Origin: Halomonas sp. QHL1
GTDB taxonomy: Bacteria; Pseudomonadota; Gammaproteobacteria; Pseudomonadales; Halomonadaceae
Assembly: GCF_001882345.1 (NCBI RefSeq)
Contig: NZ_MINL01000001.1
Location: 1,336,352-1,400,351, forward strand
DNA: 64,000 nucleotides
Direction: 5' to 3'
Shown: positions 59,020-64,000 of the stretch, piece by piece
Layout: the number at the start of each line of letters is the position of its first letter
Position numbering within the stretch: the stretch's first letter is position 1
Position numbers and translations under genes: made by a program
Notes under the pieces: generated by a model
The model's input: only the letters and a program-made list of their open reading frames with translations
What the model was told of the DNA's origin: nothing
Database searches by the model: none

Positions 59020-60030
59020 ATGGCACTGCCCACAATTTTCCGCCGCAGCCTGATTGCCATTGCGCTAGGCGTTACGGTAAGTGGTACCGCCGCCGCCCAA
59101 GAGCGGGAACTGCTCAACTCGTCTTACGATATCGCTCGCGAGCTGTTTGCCGCGATCAACCCAGAGTTTCAAGCCTGGTGGCAGGAAGAGCACGGTGAAG
59201 AGATCGCCATCAGCCAGTCTCACGGCGGTTCTTCAGCCCAAGCCCGCGCCATTCTGCAGGGCCTGCGTGCCGATGTGGTGACCTTTAACCAAGTGACCGA
59301 CGTACAGGTACTCGCCGATGCAGGGCTGGTAGCCGAAGATTGGCAAGATGCCTTTGAAAATAATGCGTCGCCCTACTACTCCACCACTGCTTTCTTAGTG
59401 CGTAAGGGCAACCCTAAAGGTATTGAGAGCTGGGACGATTTAGTCAAAGAAGATGTGCAAATGGTCTTCCCCAACCCGAAAACCTCGGGTAACGGCCGCT
59501 ATACTTACTTAGCCGCCTGGGGCTTTGCCGAGAACGAGTTCGATGGCGATGAAGAGCAAATCGAAGAGTTCATGCGTACCTTCTTAGCCAATGTAGCGGT
59601 GTTTGATACCGGCGGTCGTGGTGCCACCACCAGCTTTATCGAGCGTGAAATTGGCGATGTGCTGATTAGCTTCGAGTCTGAAGTTAACAACATCCGCAGC
59701 GAGTACGGCAGCGACGATTACGAGGTGATTGTGCCGCCGGTCAGCATCTTGGCTGAGTTCCCTGTTGCAGTGGTCAGCGAAAATGCTGAGCGCAACGGTA
59801 ACAGCGATCTGGCCCAAAGCTACTTAGAGTATCTCTACACCGAAGAGACTCAGCGCCTGCTAGCGGGTTTCAACTACCGGGTGCATAACGAGGCCGTGGT
59901 CGAAGAGTTCGCCGACCAGTTCCCGGAAACCGAACTGCTTGAGGTGGATGAAGTGTTTGGTAGCTGGGATGAGGCGATGGAGACCCACTTTGAGGGTGGC
60001 GCCCTTCTCGACCAGCTACAGCGCCGCTAA
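59020..60030 (+). CDS. sbp: Sulfate ABC transporter periplasmic binding protein
   Basis: 336 aa with a signal peptide (cleavage after GTAAA-type 'SGTAAAQ'). The sulfate-binding family signature is seen in 'LNSSYDIARELFAAINPEFQAWW', 'ISQSHGGSSAQARAILQGLRADVVTFNQVTDV', 'NPKTSGNGRYTYLAAWGF', 'FDTGGRGATTSFIEREIGDVLISFESEVNNI' and 'VPPVSILAEFPVAVV'. Sbp versus CysP cannot be told apart with certainty. First gene of sbp-cysT-cysW-cysA. Confidence 0.93.
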   Translation: MALPTIFRRSLIAIALGVTVSGTAAAQERELLNSSYDIARELFAAINPEFQAWWQEEHGEEIAISQSHGGSSAQARAILQGLRADVVTFNQVTDVQVLADAGLVAEDWQDAFENNASPYYSTTAFLVRKGNPKGIESWDDLVKEDVQMVFPNPKTSGNGRYTYLAAWGFAENEFDGDEEQIEEFMRTFLANVAVFDTGGRGATTSFIEREIGDVLISFESEVNNIRSEYGSDDYEVIVPPVSILAEFPVAVVSENAERNGNSDLAQSYLEYLYTEETQRLLAGFNYRVHNEAVVEEFADQFPETELLEVDEVFGSWDEAMETHFEGGALLDQLQRR

Positions 60031-60056
60031 TATTCACTCATGAGCCAGCCTGAACT

Positions 60057-60911
60057 ATGAGTCAACTTGCCACCTGGCGAACCGGCAGCACACGCGTGCT
60101 GCCGGGTTTTGGCCTTTCTATGGGTATCAGCGTGCTGTTTATCTCGCTGGTACTGCTGCTGCCGATTACCGGCCTGTTTGGCCAGTTAGCAGGGCTTAGC
60201 TTCGCCGAATACTGGGCGATCATCACCGAAGGTCGTGTAGTGGCCAGCTATATGGTCACTATTGGCGCGGCCGCCGTTGCGGCGATTGTCAACGCCATAT
60301 TTGGTTTATTACTGGCGTGGGTGCTAGTACGCTACGACTTCCCAGGCAAACGCTTACTTGATGCTTTAATGGATCTCCCCTTCGCACTACCCACCGCCGT
60401 GGCCGGCATTACCCTGGCAACGCTGTACGCCAGCAGCGGCTGGATGGGTAGATTGCTGGAGCCGCTAGGGTTTCAAGTCGCTTATACCTGGGTGGGTATC
60501 GCTCTGGCCATGGCCTTTACCAGCATCCCTTTTGTAGTTCGCACGGTGCAGCCGGTACTGGAAGACTTGCCCGCTGAGGTCGATGAAGCCGCTATGTCGC
60601 TGGGTGCCACCGACGGGGTAGCCTTTCGCCGCGTGATCTTGCCGCACATCTGGCCTGCCTTGGTGACCGGCACGGGGCTAGCGTTTGTTCGTTCGCTGGG
60701 CGAGTTCGGAGCGATCATTTTTATAGCCGGAAATATGCCCTACGAAACGGAGATCACCGCACTGATGATTTTCGTCAAGCTGCAAGAGTATGACTATGCG
60801 GGGGCCTCGGCGATTGCTTCGGTAGTGCTGTTTGTCTCGCTGGCTCTGCTACTGGCGATTAATGTTTGGCAGGGCCGCTTTGTTCGCCGCCTGCATGGAG
60901 GTAAGGGGTAA
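60057..60911 (+). CDS. cysT: Sulfate ABC transporter permease CysT (CysU)
   Basis: 284 aa, about six membrane segments. The binding-protein-dependent permease loop is 'EAAMSLGATDGVAFRRVILPHIWPALVTGTGLAFVRSLGEFGAIIFIAGN'. It forms the inner-membrane channel with CysW. The stop overlaps the cysW start (TAATG). Confidence 0.95.
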   Translation: MSQLATWRTGSTRVLPGFGLSMGISVLFISLVLLLPITGLFGQLAGLSFAEYWAIITEGRVVASYMVTIGAAAVAAIVNAIFGLLLAWVLVRYDFPGKRLLDALMDLPFALPTAVAGITLATLYASSGWMGRLLEPLGFQVAYTWVGIALAMAFTSIPFVVRTVQPVLEDLPAEVDEAAMSLGATDGVAFRRVILPHIWPALVTGTGLAFVRSLGEFGAIIFIAGNMPYETEITALMIFVKLQEYDYAGASAIASVVLFVSLALLLAINVWQGRFVRRLHGGKG

Positions 60912-61738
60912 TGCGTCGAATTGGTGATGCGCCGCTTATCCGGCGCCTGCTGATAGGTGCCGCCTTGGTACTATCAGCGCTGTTTTTGCTGTTGCCGCTG
61001 GTGGCTATTTTTGCTCAGGCGTTGTCCGAGGGCGTTATGGTCTTCTGGGCCAACGTGAGCAACACTTTTACCCTGCACGCGATTGGCTTAACGCTGATGA
61101 TCGCGCTGTTAACCATCCCGGTGTGCCTAGTATTCGGCGTTGCCCTGGCGTGGCTGGTCACTCGCTTCAGCTTTCCTGGGCGGCGCATTCTGCAAACGCT
61201 GATCGATATTCCGTTTGCGGTCTCGCCCGTTGTTGCTGGCCTTATTTACCTGCTGCTGTATGGCCGCAACGGCTGGATCGGCTCTTGGCTGGACGGCTAT
61301 GATATTCAGCTGATGTTTTCTTGGCCGGGCATTCTCATGGTGACCATTTTTGTTACCTGCCCTTTTGTGGCCAGGGAACTGATCCCGTTGATGCAGGCCC
61401 AAGGCTCCCGTGAAGAGGAGGCGGCGGTGACCCTGGGTGCTTCCGGCTGGACAACCTTCCGTCGCGTAACGCTGCCCAACATCCGCTGGGCGCTGCTATA
61501 TGGCGTTATCCTTACCAACGCCCGGGCTGTGGGGGAATTTGGCGCTGTATCAGTGGTCTCCGGCGCTATTCGCGGTAAAACCAATACACTACCCCTGCAC
61601 CTTGAGCAGCTGTATCAGGATTATAACGCCGTGGGGGCGTTTGCCTGCGCGGCCCTACTCGCCTTTATTGCCCTACTGACGCTCGCCGCCAAGGCCGGGC
61701 TGGAATGGCGCGCAGCGCGCCGGGAGGCATTTGCATGA
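60911..61738 (+). CDS. cysW: Sulfate ABC transporter permease CysW
   Basis: 275 aa with six membrane segments. EAA loop '[51 protein letters not shown]' and the CysW-specific '[20 protein letters not shown]'. The overlapping start and stop with both neighbours point to tight translational coupling. Confidence 0.95.
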   Translation: MRRIGDAPLIRRLLIGAALVLSALFLLLPLVAIFAQALSEGVMVFWANVSNTFTLHAIGLTLMIALLTIPVCLVFGVALAWLVTRFSFPGRRILQTLIDIPFAVSPVVAGLIYLLLYGRNGWIGSWLDGYDIQLMFSWPGILMVTIFVTCPFVARELIPLMQAQGSREEEAAVTLGASGWTTFRRVTLPNIRWALLYGVILTNARAVGEFGAVSVVSGAIRGKTNTLPLHLEQLYQDYNAVGAFACAALLAFIALLTLAAKAGLEWRAARREAFA

Positions 61739-62829
61739 GCATTCACTTACACAATATCGCTAAGCACTTCGGCAATACGCAGGCGTTAGAGCCAATCAAC
61801 CTGGATATTCACGAAGGTGAATTGGTAGGCTTACTCGGTCCTTCGGGCTCGGGCAAGACCACGCTGCTGCGTATTATCGCCGGCTTGGAAAATGCCGACC
61901 GCACCGCCCAGCCGGGTAAGATTCTGTTTGGCGATCGCGACGTGACCAACGTGCATGTGCGCGACCGGCGGATTGGTTTTGTTTTCCAGCACTACGCGCT
62001 GTTTCGCCATATGAGCGTCTACGACAATGTGGCCTTTGGTCTGACCGTGCTGTCGCGTAAACGCCGTCCCAGCAGCGGTGAGATTCGTGCCCGGGTGTTT
62101 AGGCTACTTGAGATGGTCAAGCTGGAGCACCTTGCCAATCGTTACCCTGCCCAACTTTCGGGCGGCCAGCAGCAGCGGGTGTCGCTGGCCCGCGCGCTAG
62201 CCGTGGAGCCGGAAGTATTGCTGCTGGACGAGCCGTTTGGCGCACTCGATGCCAAAGTGCGCCAGGAGCTACGTCGCTGGTTGCGTCATCTTCACGATGA
62301 GCTCAATTTCACTAGTGTTTTTGTCACCCACGACCAGGAAGAAGCGCTGGAGTTATCTGACCGTGTAGTGGTGATGAGCAATGGCCGAATTGAACAGGTT
62401 GATACGCCCGACGAGCTCTACCGCACGCCGAAAAATCGCTTTGTGTTTGAGTTTTTAGGTGATGTGAACCATCTGGAAGGCAAAGTGACCAACGGCGTAC
62501 TCACCTGCGGCGACGCCTATTGGCACGTTGATCTACCCGATGGCCATGAAGAGCTACTGCTCCGCCCCCATGAAGTGCGGCTAACCGAGCAACCCACTTC
62601 TGAGAGCCATCTACCGGTCACCATCACGGCGATCTCGCCAGTGGGCGCCGAAGTGCGCGTGGAGCTAGAGGCTGATTGGCTCGCCCAGCCTTGGCTTGCT
62701 ACCGTGCGTCACACTGACTTTGAACACTTGTCGCTACGCCGCGGGCAACGCTTATTCGCCCACCCCCGCCACTGGCGACGCTTCCCAAAAGTCACTGCAA
62801 AAACCACAGAGCAGATACGCGTCGCATAA
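61735..62829 (+). CDS. cysA: Sulfate/thiosulfate ABC transporter ATPase
   Basis: 364 aa from the ATG at 61735 ([13 protein letters not shown]), preceded by GGGAGG; it overlaps the cysW stop. Walker A '[16 protein letters not shown]', signature '[15 protein letters not shown]', Walker B '[13 protein letters not shown]' and the switch His in '[11 protein letters not shown]' are intact, followed by a TOBE-like C-terminal domain. It energises sulfate import. Confidence 0.96.
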   Translation: MSIHLHNIAKHFGNTQALEPINLDIHEGELVGLLGPSGSGKTTLLRIIAGLENADRTAQPGKILFGDRDVTNVHVRDRRIGFVFQHYALFRHMSVYDNVAFGLTVLSRKRRPSSGEIRARVFRLLEMVKLEHLANRYPAQLSGGQQQRVSLARALAVEPEVLLLDEPFGALDAKVRQELRRWLRHLHDELNFTSVFVTHDQEEALELSDRVVVMSNGRIEQVDTPDELYRTPKNRFVFEFLGDVNHLEGKVTNGVLTCGDAYWHVDLPDGHEELLLRPHEVRLTEQPTSESHLPVTITAISPVGAEVRVELEADWLAQPWLATVRHTDFEHLSLRRGQRLFAHPRHWRRFPKVTAKTTEQIRVA

Positions 62830-62841
62830 AGCCTAATAAAT

Positions 62842-62863
62842 AGCCGCCCGTTCCAGGGCGGCT
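62842..62863 (+). terminator. Hairpin after cysA
   Basis: Perfect 8-bp stem AGCCGCCC / GGGCGGCT with a 6-nt loop, 13 bp after the cysA stop. It is followed by a loosely T-rich sequence and lies between convergent genes. Confidence 0.65.
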
Positions 62864-62888
62864 AGCGTTTGGCTTTAGCCAGAGTAGT

Positions 62889-63506
62889 TCAGAAGCGCAT
62901 TTGCCTAAACGTTAGGCTCACCCGCGGCTCGATATCTTTCTTGGTTTTAGGCAGGCTATGTAGCCAGTTTTGCTGTGTAGTACCTTTCATAATTAACAGA
63001 CTGCCGTGCTCTAGAGTAAGCGACACACTCTCCCCTGTTCTTTTATGTTTAAACGAGAATTTCCTTTCGCCGCCTAAGGTCAACGCCCCGATTGCCCCAT
63101 TCTCAACAAGGTCTTTTTCGGCATCACTGTGCCAGCTCATGCCTTCCTCGCCTGAACTATAAAAATTACCTAGGCACGAATTAAACCCCTCTCCGCAGTG
63201 GCTCTCCACGACCTGTTTAAGCTCACGCAAAAAGTCTGGCCACACTAACGCCATTTTTGTGTAGCCGGAGTAGGTATAGGAAACCGGCTTGTCTGCATAC
63301 CAGGCTATTTTCCTCTTTGTAACGATCTCTTTACCGTAAATAAACGCGCGATCATGCTCCCAGCTTAGTTCGCTTATACATTTATCTAAATACATAGCGG
63401 CTGTGGCCGTATCAAGGATTTTGCCGTGGTAATAAGCCGCCCCATCCTGTGGAAGCAGATTAATCAACTTCATATCGTCGTTTTCAAACAGATCTGTATA
63501 CGTCAT
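62889..63506 (-). CDS. AlkB-like 2-oxoglutarate/Fe(II) dioxygenase
   Basis: 205 aa. The jelly-roll dioxygenase iron site is seen as HSD in 'MSWHSDAEKDLVENGAIGALTLGGERKF', with the distal His in 'NWLHSLPKTKKDIEPRVSLTFRQM', where the final Arg binds 2-oxoglutarate. 'NFYSSGEEGMSWHSD' resembles the AlkB/ALKBH2 group that reverses alkylation damage in nucleic acids. The gene is isolated. An internal ATG 33 bp downstream is an alternative start. Confidence 0.88.
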   Translation of the reverse strand: MTYTDLFENDDMKLINLLPQDGAAYYHGKILDTATAAMYLDKCISELSWEHDRAFIYGKEIVTKRKIAWYADKPVSYTYSGYTKMALVWPDFLRELKQVVESHCGEGFNSCLGNFYSSGEEGMSWHSDAEKDLVENGAIGALTLGGERKFSFKHKRTGESVSLTLEHGSLLIMKGTTQQNWLHSLPKTKKDIEPRVSLTFRQMRF

Positions 63507-63655
63507 AGCTGTGCCTATTCTGTGCTCAATACAAAGACAGCAAGAAACGGGTTTTTCTCATACTAACGGGAAGCAATACTGAACGCCATGGGGCAAAGCT
63601 CCAGGGTCTGGCCGAGGTCTGTTGGCTAATGGGAAACATTGAAATGGGGCACAAA

Positions 63656-64000
63656 ATGAGAGCAATAGACTATATACGACTACTGTCGCTAGCAGCTATC
63701 TGGGGAGCAAGCTTTCTTTTTATGAGAATCGCCTCACCGGCGATAGGCCCAGTCAACACAGCATTTTTTAGAGTCTTTTTTGGCCTCATCGGTTTGGCTT
63801 TTATCATCGTTATCATACGTAAAAGCCTGGCGTTCAGAGATAAACTAGGGAAAATTTTGATTTTGGGTGCCATTAACTCTGGTATCCCATTTCTTATGTA
63901 CAGCATAGCAGCAACATTACTACCTGCTGGCTATTCAGCGATTCTAAATGCGACAACGCCTTTAACAGGTGCCCTGATTGGCTTTTTTATCTTTAGCGAG
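63656..64000 (+). CDS. EamA/DMT-family transporter, 3' end outside window
   Basis: 115 codons visible from the ATG at 63656; in-frame ATGs at 63644 and 63629 are alternatives. The N-terminal EamA repeat is clear: 'LLSLAAIWGASFLFMRIASPAIGPVNTAFFRVFFGLIGLAFIIVII' then 'LGKILILGAINSGIPFLMYSIAATLLPAGYSAILNATTPLTGALIGFFIF'. At least four membrane segments are seen. Substrate unknown, probably export of a small metabolite. Confidence 0.88.
   Translation, partial: MRAIDYIRLLSLAAIWGASFLFMRIASPAIGPVNTAFFRVFFGLIGLAFIIVIIRKSLAFRDKLGKILILGAINSGIPFLMYSIAATLLPAGYSAILNATTPLTGALIGFFIFSE

Overview
The window looks like a chromosomal segment of a moderately GC-rich gammaproteobacterium, most likely a member of the Halomonadaceae (Halomonas/Vreelandella type). 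This is inferred from the gene content and the character of the proteins: a Pseudomonas/Halomonas-style prpB-prpC-acnD-prpF-prpD cluster, sdhE-cptA beside nadB, lapA-lapB, cysH-cysB, a YdiJ-like dehydrogenase, a DUF4202 protein and an MvaT-type H-NS protein. No rRNA gene and no complete tRNA gene is visible.

Region 1 (1-4.9 kb) is core: the 3' part of a HelD/UvrD-like helicase, a degenerate macro-domain-like protein, and a SulP permease with a tandem UspA protein. Region 2 (about 5-19.86 kb) is a decayed, AT-rich accessory island. It holds truncated integrases, several IS elements and IS remnants (IS5/IS427 type, IS3, ISL3), a frameshifted RelB remnant, a LysR gene cut by an IS, an MvaT-like nucleoid protein and four or five orphan genes. 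It ends at a 3' half of tRNA-Leu(UAA), which is probably the attachment site. Region 3 (20-25.8 kb) is core: nadB, cptA/sdhE, ihfB, lapAB, pyrF and a secreted helix-hairpin-helix protein.

Region 4 (25.9-34.4 kb) is the methylcitrate cycle for propionyl-CoA: a GntR/FCD regulator, prpB, prpC, acnD, prpF and prpD, all on the minus strand. A perfect palindrome overlaps the regulator's ribosome-binding region, a terminator follows prpC, and a repeat-bearing hairpin lies just upstream of prpF. Region 5 (34.6-52.7 kb) holds pabB, cysH and cysB (convergent), thioredoxin, an AI-2E permease, a SIMPL protein and serS (overlapping 3' ends), a DUF4202 protein, a YdiJ-type D-2-hydroxyacid dehydrogenase, an RND adaptor and pump, and trpG-trpD-trpC.

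Region 6 (52.8-54.8 kb) is a decaying NAD-dependent formate dehydrogenase locus. A fused gamma-beta subunit gene is split by a frameshift in a run of ten G (minus strand), and only the last ~60 codons of the alpha subunit remain. Region 7 (54.9-64 kb) carries an orphan metal-binding lipoprotein-like SBP, gph, a type II NADH dehydrogenase, rpe, the sulfate ABC transporter sbp-cysT-cysW-cysA, an AlkB-like dioxygenase and the start of an EamA transporter. Sulfate uptake (sbp-cysTWA), PAPS reduction (cysH) and their likely regulator (cysB) sit in one window and share an A/T-rich upstream motif.

I found no convincing new defence or biosynthetic system. The most interesting signals are the frameshifted and eroded formate dehydrogenase locus, the repeat-in-hairpin element in the prp operon, the degenerate ~54-bp repeat array near 8.8 kb, and the orphan genes in the island.
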